In this document: positions 1 through 12,970 of the stretch, piece by piece | How positions within the stretch are numbered: position 1 is the stretch's first letter | How the letters are laid out: each line of letters begins with the position of its first letter | NCBI RefSeq assembly: GCF_910592395.1 | Contig: NC_088311.1 | Coordinates: 2,501-64,500 of the forward strand | Origin: Lineus longissimus | Lineage: Eukaryota; Nemertea; Pilidiophora; Heteronemertea; Lineidae | Direction of reading: 5' to 3' | Length of the DNA stretch: 62,000 nt | Position numbers and translations under genes: made by a program | The notes under the pieces: model-generated | Seen by the model: only the letters and a program-made list of their open reading frames with translations | What the model was told of the DNA's origin: nothing | The model's database searches: none

Positions 1-1004
1 AACCCTAACCCTAACCCTAACCCTAACCCTAACCCTAACCCTAACCCTAACCCTAACCCTAACCCTAACCCTAACCCTAACCCTAACCCTAACCCTAACC
101 CTAACCCTAACCCTAACCCTAACCCTAACCCTAACCCTAACCCTAACCCTAACCCTAACCCTAACCCTAACCCTAACCCTAACCCTAACCCTAACCCTAA
201 CCCTAACCCTAACCCTAACCCTAACCCTAACCCTAACCCTAACCCTAACCCTAACCCTAACCCTAACCCTAACCCTAACCCTAACCCTAACCCTAACCCT
301 AACCCTAACCCTAACCCTAACCCTAACCCTAACCCTAACCCTAACCCTAACCCTAACCCTAACCCTAACCCTAACCCTAACCCTAACCCTAACCCTAACC
401 CTAACCCTAACCCTAACCCTAACCCTAACCCTAACCCTAACCCTAACCCTAACCCTAACCCTAACCCTAACCCTAACCCTAACCCTAACCCTAACCCTAA
501 CCCTAACCCTAACCCTAACCCTAACCCTAACCCTAACCCTAACCCTAACCCTAACCCTAACCCTAACCCTAACCCTAACCCTAACCCTAACCCTAACCCT
601 AACCCTAACCCTAACCCTAACCCTAACCCTAACCCTAACCCTAACCCTAACCCTAACCCTAACCCTAACCCTAACCCTAACCCTAACCCTAACCCTAACC
701 CTAACCCTAACCCTAACCCTAACCCTAACCCTAACCCTAACCCTAACCCTAACCCTAACCCTAACCCTAACCCTAACCCTAACCCTAACCCTAACCCTAA
801 CCCTAACCCTAACCCTAACCCTAACCCTAACCCTAACCCTAACCCTAACCCTAACCCTAACCCTAACCCTAACCCTAACCCTAACCCTAACCCTAACCCT
901 AACCCTAACCCTAACCCTAACCCTAACCCTAACCCTAACCCCTAACCCTAACCCTAACCCTAACCCTAACCCTAACCCTAACCCTAACCCTAACCCTAAC
1001 CCTA
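1..1004. repeat. Telomere, (CCCTAA)n on the + strand
   Basis: About 167 head-to-tail CCCTAA units start at base 1 and stop abruptly in ccctatttact. The C-rich strand reads 5' to 3' inward, as expected for the left end of a chromosome ending in TTAGGG. The array is homogeneous except for one unit with an extra C (CCCCTAA, 939-945). Confidence 0.98.
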
Positions 1005-1950
1005 TTTACTTGGTACTTTTGGCATTTTTGGTATTTTTGGTATTTTTCTACCTGGGTCCTAGAGCCATGTCCTGATGAATTTTTGACCTGGTTTCGATTT
1101 TAAAATAAAGTTCGGCATCTCTGCTCTTAGAAAAAATGTTTTCAAAATTTTTAAATGGGTGCAAATATTTTTTTTTAATTTATTGTAAAAAGGATTTGAG
1201 ACGGTATTGTGCATTGACCCTCGATTGAGGTATTTGCAACGGTATTTAGGGATTCGCTACGGTATTGAGGTTAGTATTTGCGACGGTATTGTATTTGGGA
1301 CGGGATTGAGGTTAGCATTGGTACGGTATTGGGGGAGGGTTAGTATTTACGACGGTATTGATCGATTTGCAGGTTCTTGGGGTTTAGCATTTGGAACGGG
1401 ATTGTATTTGGAACGGGATTGTATTTGGGACGGGATTCAAGGAGGTTAGTATTAGGGACGTGATTTAGTGATTCGCAACTGAATAGGGTTTAGCATATGG
1501 GATGGGATTGTATTTTGGACGGTATTGGGGGAGGGTTCGCATTTACGACGGTATTGATCGATTTGCAGCTTCTTGGGGTTTAGCATTTAGAACGGGATTG
1601 TATTTGGAACGGGATTGTATTTAGAACGGGATTGTATTTGGGATGGGATTCAAGGAGGTTAGTATTAGGGACGTGATTTAGTGATTTGCAACTTCTGAGG
1701 GTTTAGTATATGGGATGGGATTGTATTTTGGACGGTATTGGGGAGGGTTAGTATTCACGACCGTATTGATCGATTTGCAGCTTTTTAGGGTTGGCATTTG
1801 GAACGGGATTGTATTTGGGACGGGATTCAAGGAGGTTAGTATTAGTATTAGTGATCGAGTGATTTGCAACTTCTGAGGGTTTGCGACGGGATTGTATTTG
1901 GGACGGGATTGAGGGAGGGTTAGTAGTTTGGACCAATTTCCTGACCCGGT
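1005..1950. repeat. Subtelomeric degenerate repeats
   Basis: After about 200 bp of AT-rich sequence, the stretch is built from variants of a short motif of the type tatttgggacgggattg. It is organised into about three larger units of roughly 200 bp (near 1331-1529, 1530-1740 and 1741-1930), each containing the steps cgacggtattgatcgatttg, aaggaggttagtatt and gggatgggattg. Short open frames inside it are by-products of the repeat and have no protein-like features. Confidence 0.8.
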
Positions 1951-2012
1951 ATCTATTTGCGGAGCACTGGTGAACCTTTACCCATTCATATAACTTCAAA
2001 ACCCAATCCCAT

Positions 2013-3374
2013 TCAAATATTATCCTCGACCAAATCTTGCTCGTTCAAATCATTACCCGACATAATTTTAAAAACAAGGTCACTCATTTTCGCCATAATT
2101 GTCCGCAACGCGAACGTCGTAGGTTTTTTTTGCATCGCTTCTGAGTGCTTCATGAGTGATGCCAAATCCTGCTCGGTTCGTGCACCCAAGTTCATTTGCA
2201 TGAGAAGCGACACGATAGACTTTCGCATCATGGTACAACTAGTACGAATATTTTGGCGACCGGCAATGATCAGTTCTCGTGTAATAACGTTGGCAATTTC
2301 AGATTGTGACATTTGCCGGCCATTCCATGTTACGAAAACAGCCTCTTTATCCAAATTCGGTGCCGGTGTAGAAGTTTAAAATGTCCTAGGATAAAATATC
2401 CGAGAACAAAGGATTCTATTATGCGCTGAGCTATTGACGGTCATTGCCTCTATAGAACCATATGCCATAATCTGTCAGAATACAATAGGCCCGGACACTT
2501 TTTCTGGGGGGACACTTTTTACTTTTACACCGGTACACGTGAACGAATGTTTCAATATAGTAGGCACGTAATAATTTATAATCGTCTACCGATAATGAAA
2601 TTTGAGCCGTACCGTATTTCTGTTCCGTTTTGTGGACGAGAACATGAATGACACAACGACCGTTGTGAACATTATCTTTCGAATTCTCCACATCTTTGAT
2701 CTTTAAGTTAATTATACGACCTGCCCGAGTGGCATTTGCTAAAATTAATAACATGATCAAATGATTACGCGCGTTCGTATGGTCATGTAGACCAATGCCA
2801 TTCGTGACATTGTGGGTCAGAATATCTTGCGCCTTCTTTGCACGGTCTCCGTTCAGATAGGCCTTAACTTGTTCTACAGTGACGATAGCGCGTTGATGAA
2901 TGTGCTTTTTTCGTGGGCACGAGTGGAAATCTTCTTGTTCAGACTTGTATTCCATACTTTAACGTGTTCGTTTATTGAATCGGCACAGTTTTTGGGAATC
3001 AACGATTTTTGTTTCATAACGGCCCATTTTACGAATTTTTGAAATGATAATAGATAGTTTTTCACAGTACTCGCCTGTTTTGATTGTAACATCATTGGAA
3101 TGAAATCCTCTTCCAATCGATCAAGATTGTTTATGATTGACGATTGGTCAAATGATTTGTTGCCAAAATGCGTCAAGACGATTTTTACTTGTTTTCCCAT
3201 TTGACCACTGGCTGTTTCAGTTTCCATCCTCGACGTGTTTGAAATCCCTTTTCTCATCGACAAATACCGATGGTAATCGGGATCGCCCGGACGCAAGCCA
3301 TGTTTTTTAGTTTTTAAATGTTTATCCAACCGACTGAATGTTGCGAAACATCCTTTAATGGGACAAGCCATCAT
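2013..3374 (-). pseudogene. Tyrosine-recombinase-like protein with N-terminal zinc finger, broken
   Basis: Three minus-strand segments read in order: 3374-2874, 2955-2431 and 2354-2013. The first begins with a C2H2 finger (CPIKGC then H-x5-H, residues about 4-25) and a helical region like the N-terminal DNA-binding part of tyrosine recombinases. The second holds the first-arginine box (ATRAGRIINLKIKDV). The third holds a second box (TMMRKS) and a histidine box (LASLMKHSE). Segments one and two are out of frame across an A6/T6 run (2906-2911); segments two and three are separated by stops (about 2355-2430). The histidine expected three residues before the second arginine is cysteine, and no tyrosine follows the LMKHSE box at the usual distance. 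It is probably a degraded member of the crypton-like or domesticated recombinase families of invertebrates. The broad family is fairly sure; the exact subfamily is not. Its 5' part is duplicated three times further in. Confidence 0.65.
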
Positions 3375-3423
3375 CTGAGGCTCTGCTGCAGCTGGGGTAA
3401 CAACGCTGGTACTCCTGGCGATA

Positions 3424-6400
3424 TTGGATGAGATGTACTGGATGAGGAGCTAGCTATTCAAGGTTTCTCAAAGACAGTAGGTTGTTCTCTTCAAAGGGTG
3501 AGATGTACTGGATGAGGAGCTAGCTATTCAAGGTTTCTCAAAGACAGTAGGATGTTCTCTTCAAAGGGTGAGATGTACTGGATGAGGAGCTAGCTATTCA
3601 AGGTTTCTCAAAGACAGTAGGTTGTTCTCTTCAAAGGGTGAGATGTACTGGATGAAGAGCTAGCTATTCAAGGTTTCTCAAAGACAGTAGGATGTTCTCT
3701 TCAAAGGGTGAGATGTACTGGATGAGGAGCTAGCTATTCAAGGTTTCTCAAAGACAGTAGGATGTTCTCTTCAAAGGATGAGATGTATTGGACGAGGTGC
3801 TAGCTATTCAAGGTGTCTCAAAGACAGTGGGTTGTTCTCTTCAAAGGGTGAGATGTACTGGATAAGGAGCTTGCTATTCAAGGTGTCTCAAAGACAGTAG
3901 GATGTTCTCTTCAAAGGGTGAGATGTACTGGATGAGGAGCTTGCTATTCAAGGTGTCTCAAAGACAGTGGGTTGTTCTCTTCAAAGGGTGAGATGTACTG
4001 GATAAGGAGCTTGCTATTCAAGGTGTCTCAAAGACAGTAGGATATTCTCTTCAAAGGATGAGATGTATTGGATGAGGAACTAGCTATTCAAGGTGTCTCA
4101 AAGACAGTGGGTTGTTCTTTTCAAAGGGTGAGATGTACTGGATGAGGAGCTTGCTATTCAAGGTGTCTCAAAGACAGTAGGATGTCCTCTTCAAAGGGTG
4201 AGATGTACTGGATGAGGAGCTTGCTATTCAAGGTGTCTCAAAGACAGTAGGATGTTCTCTTCAAAGGGTGAGATGTACTGGATGAGGAGCTAGCAAATCA
4301 AGATGTATCAAAGACAGTGGGTTGTTCTCTTCAAAGGGTGAGATGTACTGGATGAGGTGCTAGCTATTCATGGTGTCTCAAAGACAGTAGGTTGTTCTCT
4401 TCAAAGGGTAAGATGTATTGGATGAGGAGCTAGCTATTCAAGGTGTCTCAAAGACAGTAGGTTGTTCTCTTCAAAGGATGAGATGTATTGGATGAGGAGC
4501 TAGCTATTCAAGGTGTATCAAAGACAGTAGGATGTTCTCTTCAAAGGGTGAGATGTATTGGATGAGATGCTAGCCATTCAAGGTGTCTCAAAGACAGTGG
4601 GTTGTTCTCTTCAAAGGGTGAGATGTATTAGATGAGGTGCTAGCTATTCAAGGTGTCTCAAAGACAGTAGGTTGTTCTCTTTGAAGGATGAGATGTATTG
4701 GATGTGGAGCTAGCTATTCAAGGTGTATCAAAGACAGTAGGATGTTCTCTTCAAAGGGTGAGATGTATTGGATGAGATGCTATCCATTCAAGGTGTCTCA
4801 AAGACAGTGGGTTGTTCTCTTCAAAGGGTGAGATGTATTAGATGAGGTGCTAGCTATTCAAGGTGTCTCAAAGACAGTAGGTTGTTCTCTTCGAAGGATG
4901 AGATGTATTGGATGAGGAATTAGCTATTCAAGGTGTCTCAAAGACAGTAGGATGTTCTCTTCAAAGGATGAGATGTATTGGATGAGGAGCTAGCTATTCA
5001 AGGTGTCTCAAAGACAGTGGGTTGTTCTCTTCAAAGGATGAGATGTACTGGATGAGGAGCTAGCTATTCATGGTGTCTCAAAGACAATAGGTTGTTCTCT
5101 TCAAAGGATGAGATGTATTGGATGAGGAGCTAGCAAATCAAGATGTATCAAAAACAGTGGGTTGTTCTCTTCAAAGGGTGAGATGTACTGGACGAGGAGC
5201 TAGCTATTCAAGGTGTCTCAAAGACAGTAGGTTGTTCTCTTCAAAGGGTGAGGTGGACTGGATGAAGAGCAAGCTATTCAAGGTGTATCAAAGACAGTAG
5301 GATGTTCTCTTCAAAGGGTGAGGTGGACTGGATGAGGAGCTAGCTATTCAAGGTGTATCAAAGACAGTAGGATGTTCTCTTCAAAGGGTGAGGTGGACTG
5401 GATGAGGAGCTAGCTATTCAAGGTGTCTCAAAGACAGTAGGATGTTCACTTCAAAGGATGAGATGTACTGGATGAGGAGCTAGCTATTCAAGGTGTATCA
5501 AAGACAGTAGGTTGTTCTCTTCAAAGGGTGAGGTGGACTGGATGAGGAGCTAGCTATTCAAGGTGTATCAAAGACAGTAGGATGTTCTCTTCAAAGGGTG
5601 AGGTGGACTGGATGAGGAGCTTGCTATTCAAGGTGTCTCAAAGGCAGTGGGTTGTTCTCTTCGTGAGGATGAGATGTACTGGATGAGGAGCTAGCTATTC
5701 ATGGTGTATCAAACACAGTAGGTTGTTTTCTTCAAAGGGTGAGATGTACTGGATGAGGAGCTAGCTATTCAAGGTGTCTCAAAGACAGTGGATTGTTCTC
5801 TTCAAAGGGTGAGGTGGACTGGATGAGGAGCTAGCTATTCAAGGTGTCTCAAAGACAGTGGATTGTTCTCTTCGTGAGGATGAGATGTATTGGATGAGGA
5901 GCTAGCTATTCAAGGTGTTTCAAAGACAGTAGGTTGTTCTCTTCAAAGGATGAGATGTACTGGATGAGGAGCTAGTTATTCAAGGTGTATCAAAGACAGT
6001 AGGATGTTCTCTTCAAAGGGTGAGGTGGACTGGATGAGGAGCTTGCTATTCAAGATGTATCAAAGACAGTAGGTTGTTCTCTTCAAAGGGTGAGATGTAC
6101 TGGATGAGGAGCTTGCTATTCAAGATGTATCAAAGACAGTAGGATGTTCTCTTCAAAGGGTGAGATGTACTGGATGAGGAGCTAGCTATTCAAGGTGTAT
6201 CAAAGACAGTAGGATGTTCTCTTCAAAGGATGAGATGTACTGGATGAGGAGCTAGCTATTCAAGGTGTCTCAAAGACAGTAGGTTGTTCTCTTCAAAGGA
6301 TGAGATGTACTGGATGAGGAGCTAGCTATTCAAGGCGTCTCAAAGACAATAGGTTGCTCTCTTCAAAGGATGAGATGTACTGGATGAGGAGCTAGCTATT

Positions 6401-8110
6401 CAAGGTGTCTCAAAGACAGTAGGTTGTTCTCTTCAAAGGATGAGATGTACTGGATGAGGAGCTAGCTATTCAAGGTGTATCAAAGACAATAGGTTGCTCT
6501 CTTCAAAGGATGAGATGTACTGGATGAAGAGCTAGCTATTCAAGGTGTTTCAAAGACAGTAGGTTGTTCTCTTCAAAGGATGAGATGTACTGGATGAGGA
6601 GCTAGTTATTCAAGGTGTATCAAAGACAGTAGGATGTTCTCTTCAAAGGATGAGATGTACTGGATGAGGAGCTAGCTATTCAAGGTGTCTCAAAGACAGT
6701 AGGTTGTTCTCTTCAAAGGATGAGATGTACTGGATGAGGAGCTAGCTATTCAAGGTGTATCAAAGACAATAGGTTGCTCTCTTCAAAGGATGAGATGTAC
6801 TGGATGAAGAGCTAGCTATTCAAGATGTATCAAAGACAGTAGGTTGTTCTCTTCAAAGGATGAGATGTACTGGATGAGGAGCTAGTTATTCAAGGTGTCT
6901 CAAAGACAGTAGGATGTTCTCTTCAAAGGGTGAGATGTACTGGATGAGGAGCTAGCTATTCAAGGTGTCTCAAAGACAGTAAGTTGTTCTCTTCAAAGGG
7001 TGAGATGTATTGGATGAGGAGCTAGCTATTCAAGGTGTCTCAAAGACAGTAAGTTGTTCTCTTCAAAGGGTGAGATGTACTGGATGAGGAGCTTGCTATT
7101 CAAGGTGTCTCAAAGACAGTAGGTTGTTCTCTTCAAAGGGTGAGATGTACTGGATGAGGAGCTAGCTATTCAAGGTGTCTCAAAGACAGTAAGTTGTTCT
7201 CTTCAAAGGGTGAGATGTATTGGATGAGGAGCTAGCTATTCAAGGTGTCTCAAAGACAGTGGGTTGTTCTTTCGTGAGGATGAGATGTATTAGATGAGGA
7301 GCTAGTTATTCAAGGTGTATCAAAGACAGTAGGATGTTCTCTTCAAAGGGTGAGATGTATTGGATGAGATGCTAGCCATTCAAGGTGTCTCAAAGACAGT
7401 GGGTTGTTCTCTTCAAAGGGTGAGATGTATTAGATGAGGTGCTAGCTATTCAAGGTGTCTCTAAGACAGTAGGTTGTTCTCTTCGAAGGATGAGATGTAT
7501 TGGATGAGGAGCTAGCTATTCAAGGTGTATCAAAGACAGTAGGATGTTCTCTTCAAAGGATGAGATGTATTGGATGAGGAGCTAGCTATTCAAGGTGTAT
7601 CAAAGACAGTAGGATGTTCTCTTCAAAGGGTGAGATGTATTGGATGAGATGCTAGCCATTCAAGGTGTCTCAAAGACAGTGGGTTGTTCTCTTCAAAGGG
7701 TGAGATGTATTAGATGAGGTGCTAGCTATTCAAGGTGTCTCAAAGACAGTAGGTTGTTCTCTTCGAAGGATGAGATGTATTGGATGAGGAATTAGCTATT
7801 CAAGGTGTCTCAAAGACAGTAGGATGTTCTCTTCAAAGGATGAGATGTATTGGATGAGGAGCTAGCTATTCAAGGTGTCTCAAAGACAGTGGGTTGTTCT
7901 CTTCAAAGGATGAGATGTACTGGATGAGGAGCTAGCTATTCATGGTGTCTCAAAGACAATAGGTTGTTCTCTTCAAAGGATGAGATGTATTGGATGAGGA
8001 GCTAGCAATCAAGATGTATCAAAGACAGTGGGTTGTTCTCTTCAAAGGGTGAGATGTACTGGACGAGGAGCTAGCTATTCAAGGTGTCTCAAAGACAGTA
8101 GGTTGTTCTC
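3424..8110. repeat. 70-bp satellite array, block A
   Basis: About 67 tandem copies of a 70-bp unit containing agatgtactggatgaggagc, tagctattcaagg and caaagacagtaggttgttct. Copies differ at recurring positions (gggtg/ggatg, gtactg/gtattg, gtagga/gtgggt), and a few carry cgtgagg in place of caaagg. The array starts directly after the recombinase gene's upstream flank and ends at the CCCTAA junction at 8111. Short open frames exist only because some units lack stops; no gene is supported. Confidence 0.95.
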
Positions 8111-8118
8111 CCCTAACC
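8111..8118. other. Single telomere-unit scar, junction 1
   Basis: CCCTAACC lies between the 70-bp unit (broken off after gttgttctc) and a recombinase fragment starting ccactggctg. The bases matching neither neighbour amount to one CCCTAA unit, in the same orientation as the chromosome-end telomere. Confidence 0.6.
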
Positions 8119-8339
8119 ACTGGCTGTTTCAGTTTCCATCCTCGACGTGTTTGAAATCCCTTTTCTCATCGACAAATACCGATGGTAATCGGGATCGCCC
8201 GGACGCAAGCCATGTTTTTTAGTTTTTAAATGTTTATCCAACCGACTGAATGTTGCGAAACATCCTTTAATGGGACAAGCCATCATCTGAGGCTCTGCTG
8301 CAGCTGGGGTAACAACGCTGGTACTCCTGGCGATATTGG
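8116..8339 (-). pseudogene. Duplicated 5' fragment of the recombinase gene, copy 1
   Basis: Colinear, gap-free copy of 3204-3427: the first about 57 codons (start codon, zinc finger and the adjoining linker) plus about 50 bp of upstream flank, on the minus strand. It is cut at its coding-side end exactly at the CCCTAA scar, so it lacks the whole catalytic domain. Confidence 0.9.
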
Positions 8340-11300
8340 ATGAGATGTACTGGATGAGGAGCTAGCTATTCAAGGTTTCTCAAAGACAGTAGGTTGTTCT
8401 CTTCAAAGGGTGAGATGTACTGGATGAGGAGCTAGCTATTCAAGGTTTCTCAAAGACAGTAGGATGTTCTCTTCAAAGGGTGAGATGTACTGGATGAGGA
8501 GCTAGCTATTCAAGGTTTCTCAAAGACAGTAGGTTGTTCTCTTCAAAGGGTGAGATGTACTGGATGAAGAGCTAGCTATTCAAGGTTTCTCAAAGACAGT
8601 AGGATGTTCTCTTCAAAGGGTGAGATGTACTGGATGAGGAGCTAGCTATTCAAGGTTTCTCAAAGACAGTAGGATGTTCTCTTCAAAGGATGAGATGTAT
8701 TGGACGAGGTGCTAGCTATTCAAGGTGTCTCAAAGACAGTGGGTTGTTCTCTTCAAAGGGTGAGATGTACTGGATAAGGAGCTTGCTATTCAAGGTGTCT
8801 CAAAGACAGTAGGATGTTCTCTTCAAAGGGTGAGATGTACTGGATGAGGAGCTTGCTATTCAAGGTGTCTCAAAGACAGTGGGTTGTTCTCTTCAAAGGG
8901 TGAGATATATTAGATGAGGTGCTAGCTATTCAAGGTGTCTCAAAGACAGTAGGTTGTTCTCTTCGAAGGATGAGATGTATTGGATGAGGAATTAGCTATT
9001 CAAGGTGTCTCAAAGACAGTGGGTTGTTCTCTTCAAAGGGTGAGATGTATTAGATGAGGTGCTAGCTATTCAAGGTGTCTCAAAGACAGTAGGTTGTTCT
9101 CTTTGAAGGATGAGATGTATTGGATGTGGAGCTAGCTATTCAAGGTGTATCAAAGACAGTAGGATGTTCTCTTCAAAGGGTGAGATGTATTGGATGAGAT
9201 GCTATCCATTCAAGGTGTCTCAAAGACAGTGGGTTGTTCTCTTCAAAGGGTGAGATGTATTAGATGAGGTGCTAGCTATTCAAGGTGTCTCCAAGACAGT
9301 AGGTTGTTCTCTTCGAAGGATGAGATGTATTGGATGAGGAATTAGCTATTCAAGGTGTCTCAAAGACAGTAGGATGTTCTCTTCAAAGGATGAGATGTAT
9401 TGGATGAGGAGCTAGCTATTCAAGGTGTCTCAAAGACAGTGGGTTGTTCTCTTCAAAGGATGAGATGTACTGGATGAGGAGCTAGCTATTCATGGTGTCT
9501 CAAAGACAATAGGTTGTTCTCTTCAAAGGATGAGATGTATTGGATGAGGAGCTAGCAAATCAAGATGTATCAAAAACAGTGGGTTGTTCTCTTCAAAGGG
9601 TGAGATGTACTGGACGAGGAGCTAGCTATTCAAGGTGTCTCAAAGACAGTAGGTTGTTCTCTTCAAAGGGTGAGGTGGACTGGATGAAGAGCAAGCTATT
9701 CAAGGTGTATCAAAGACAGTGGGTTGTTCTCTTCAAAGGGTGAGGTGGACTGGATGAAGAGCAAGCTATTCAAGGTGTATCAAAGACAGTGGGTTGTTCT
9801 CTTCAAAGGGTGAGATGTACTGGACGAGGAGCTAGCTATTCAAGGTGTATCAAAGACAGTAGGATGTTCTCTTCAAAGGGTGAGGTGGACTGGATGAGGA
9901 GCTAGCTATTCAAGGTGTATCAAAGACAGTAGGATGTTCTCTTCAAAGGGTGAGGTGGACTGGATGAGGAGCTAGCTATTCAAGGTGTCTCAAAGACAGT
10001 AGGATGTTCACTTCAAAGGATGAGATGTACTGGATGAGGAGCTAGCTATTCAAGGTGTATCAAAGACAGTAGGTTGTTCTCTTCAAAGGGTGAGGTGGAC
10101 TGGATGAGGAGCTAGCTATTCAAGGTGTATCAAAGACAGTAGGATGTTCTCTTCAAAGGGTGAGGTGGACGGGATGAGGAGCTAGCTATTCAAGGTGTAT
10201 CAAAGACAGTAGGATGTTCTCTTCAAAGGGTGAGGTGGACTGGATGAGGAGCTTGCTATTCAAGGTGTCTCAAAGGCAGTGGGTTGTTCTCTTCGTGAGG
10301 ATGAGATGTACTGGATGAGGAGCTAGCTATTCATGGTGTATCAAACACAGTAGGTTGTTTTCTTCAAAGGGTGAGATGTACTGGATGAGGAGCTAGCTAT
10401 TCAAGGTGTTTCAAAGACAGTGGATTGTTCTCTTCAAAGGGTGAGGTGGACTGGATGAGGAGCTAGCTATTCAAGGTGTCTCAAAGACAGTGGATTGTTC
10501 TCTTCGTGAGGATGAGATGTATTGGATGAGGAGCTAGCTATTCAAGGTGTTTCAAAGACAGTAGGTTGTTCTCTTCAAAGGATGAGATGTACTGGATGAG
10601 GAGCTAGTTATTCAAGGTGTATCAAAGACAGTAGGATGTTCTCTTCAAAGGGTGAGGTGGACTGGATGAGGAGCTTGCTATTCAAGATGTATCAAAGACA
10701 GTAGGTTGTTCTCTTCAAAGGGTGAGATGTACTGGATGAGGAGCTTGCTATTCAAGATGTATCAAAGACAGTAGGATGTTCTCTTCAAAGGGTGAGATGT
10801 ACTGGATGAGGAGCTAGCTATTCAAGGTGTATCAAAGACAGTAGGATGTTCTCTTCAAAGGATGAGATGTACTGGATGAGGAGCTAGCTATTCAAGGTGT
10901 CTCAAAGACAGTAGGTTGTTCTCTTCAAAGGATGAGATGTACTGGATGAGGAGCTAGCTATTCAAGGCGTCTCAAAGACAATAGGTTACTCTCTTCAAAG
11001 GATGAGATGTACTGGATGAGGAGCTAGCTATTCAAGGTGTCTCAAAGACAGTAGGTTGTTCTCTTCAAAGGATGAGATGTACTGGATGAGGAGCTAGCTA
11101 TTCAAGGTGTATCAAAGACAATAGGTTGCTCTCTTCAAAGGATGAGATGTACTGGATGAAGAGCTAGCTATTCAAGGTGTTTCAAAGACAGTAGGTTGTT
11201 CTCTTCAAAGGATGAGATGTACTGGATGAGGAGCTAGTTATTCAAGGTGTATCAAAGACAGTAGGATGTTCTCTTCAAAGGATGAGATGTACTGGATGAG

Positions 11301-12742
11301 GAGCTAGCTATTCAAGGTGTCTCAAAGACAATAGGTTGTTCTCTTCAAAGGATGAGATGTACTGGATGAGGAGCTAGCTATTCAAGGTGTATCAAAGACA
11401 ATAGGTTGCTCTCTTCAAAGGATGAGATGTACTGGATGAAGAGCTAGCTATTCAAGATGTATCAAAGACAGTAGGTTGTTCTCTTCAAAGGATGAGATGT
11501 ACTGGATGAGGAGCTAGTTATTCAAGGTGTCTCAAAGACAGTAGGATGTTCTCTTCAAAGGGTGAGATGTACTGGATGAGGAGCTAGCTATTCAAGGTGT
11601 CTCAAAGACAGTAAGTTGTTCTCTTCAAAGGGTGAGATGTATTGGATGAGGAGCTAGCTATTCAAGGTGTCTCAAAGACAGTAAGTTGTTCTCTTCAAAG
11701 GGTGAGATGTACTGGATGAGGAGCTTGCTATTCAAGGTGTCTCAAAGACAGTAGGTTGTTCTCTTCAAAGGGTGAGATGTACTGGATGAGGAGCTAGCTA
11801 TTCAAGGTGTCTCAAAGACAGTAAGTTGTTCTCTTCAAAGGGTGAGATGTATTGGATGAGGAGCTAGCTATTCAAGGTGTCTCAAAGACAGTGGGTTGTT
11901 CTTTCGTGAGGATGAGATGTATTAGATGAGGAGCTAGTTATTCAAGGTGTATCAAAGACAGTAGGATGTTCTCTTCAAAGGGTGAGATGTATTGGATGAG
12001 ATGCTAGCCATTCAAGGTGTCTCAAAGACAGTGGGTTGTTCTCTTCAAAGGGTGAGATGTATTAGATGAGGTGCTAGCTATTCAAGGTGTCTCTAAGACA
12101 GTAGGTTGTTCTCTTCGAAGGATGAGATGTATTGGATGAGGAGCTAGCTATTCAAGGTGTATCAAAGACAGTAGGATGTTCTCTTCAAAGGATGAGATGT
12201 ATTGGATGAGGAGCTAGCTATTCAAGGTGTATCAAAGACAGTAGGATGTTCTCTTCAAAGGGTGAGATGTATTGGATGAGATGCTAGCCATTCAAGGTGT
12301 CTCAAAGACAGTGGGTTGTTCTCTTCAAAGGGTGAGATGTATTAGATGAGGTGCTAGCTATTCAAGGTGTCTCAAAGACAGTAGGTTGTTCTCTTCGAAG
12401 GATGAGATGTATTGGATGAGGAATTAGCTATTCAAGGTGTCTCAAAGACAGTAGGATGTTCTCTTCAAAGGATGAGATGTATTGGATGAGGAGCTAGCTA
12501 TTCAAGGTGTCTCAAAGACAGTGGGTTGTTCTCTTCAAAGGATGAGATGTACTGGATGAGGAGCTAGCTATTCATGGTGTCTCAAAGACAATAGGTTGTT
12601 CTCTTCAAAGGATGAGATGTATTGGATGAGGAGCTAGCAATCAAGATGTATCAAAGACAGTGGGTTGTTCTCTTCAAAGGGTGAGATGTACTGGACGAGG
12701 AGCTAGCTATTCAAGGTGTCTCAAAGACAGTAGGTTGTTCTC
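8340..12742. repeat. 70-bp satellite array, block B
   Basis: About 63 units. The order of variant units repeats that of block A (for example the tagcaaatcaagatg unit at about 5130 and 9550, and the shortened ttctttcgtgagg unit at about 7270 and 11900), with insertions or deletions in whole 70-bp steps. Junction-to-junction length is 4632 bp. It is therefore a duplicate of block A, not an independent expansion. Confidence 0.93.
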
Positions 12743-12750
12743 CCCTAACC
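12743..12750. other. Single telomere-unit scar, junction 2
   Basis: Same junction as at 8111: gttgttctc, then CCCTAACC, then actggctg. Confidence 0.6.
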
Positions 12751-12970
12751 ACTGGCTGTTTCAGTTTCCATCCTCGACGTGTTTGAAATCCCTTTTCTCA
12801 TCGACAAATACCGATGGTAATCGGGATCGCCCGGACGCAAGCCATGTTTTTTCGTTTTTAAATGTTTATCCAACCGACTGAATGTTGCGAAACATCCTTT
12901 AATGGGACAAGCCATCATCTGAGGCTCTGCTGCAGCTGGGGTAACAACGCTGGTACTCCTGTGGATTGGA
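12748..12970 (-). pseudogene. Duplicated 5' fragment of the recombinase gene, copy 2
   Basis: Same fragment as copy 1, with private differences: ttttttcg for ttttttag, and a rearranged end (cctgtggattgg for cctggcgatattgg, 2 bp shorter). Confidence 0.9.

Noticed and set aside
1957-2379. 140-codon + strand open frame
   Set aside because: It lies antisense to the third segment of the recombinase pseudogene, whose minus-strand reading has the recognisable boxes.
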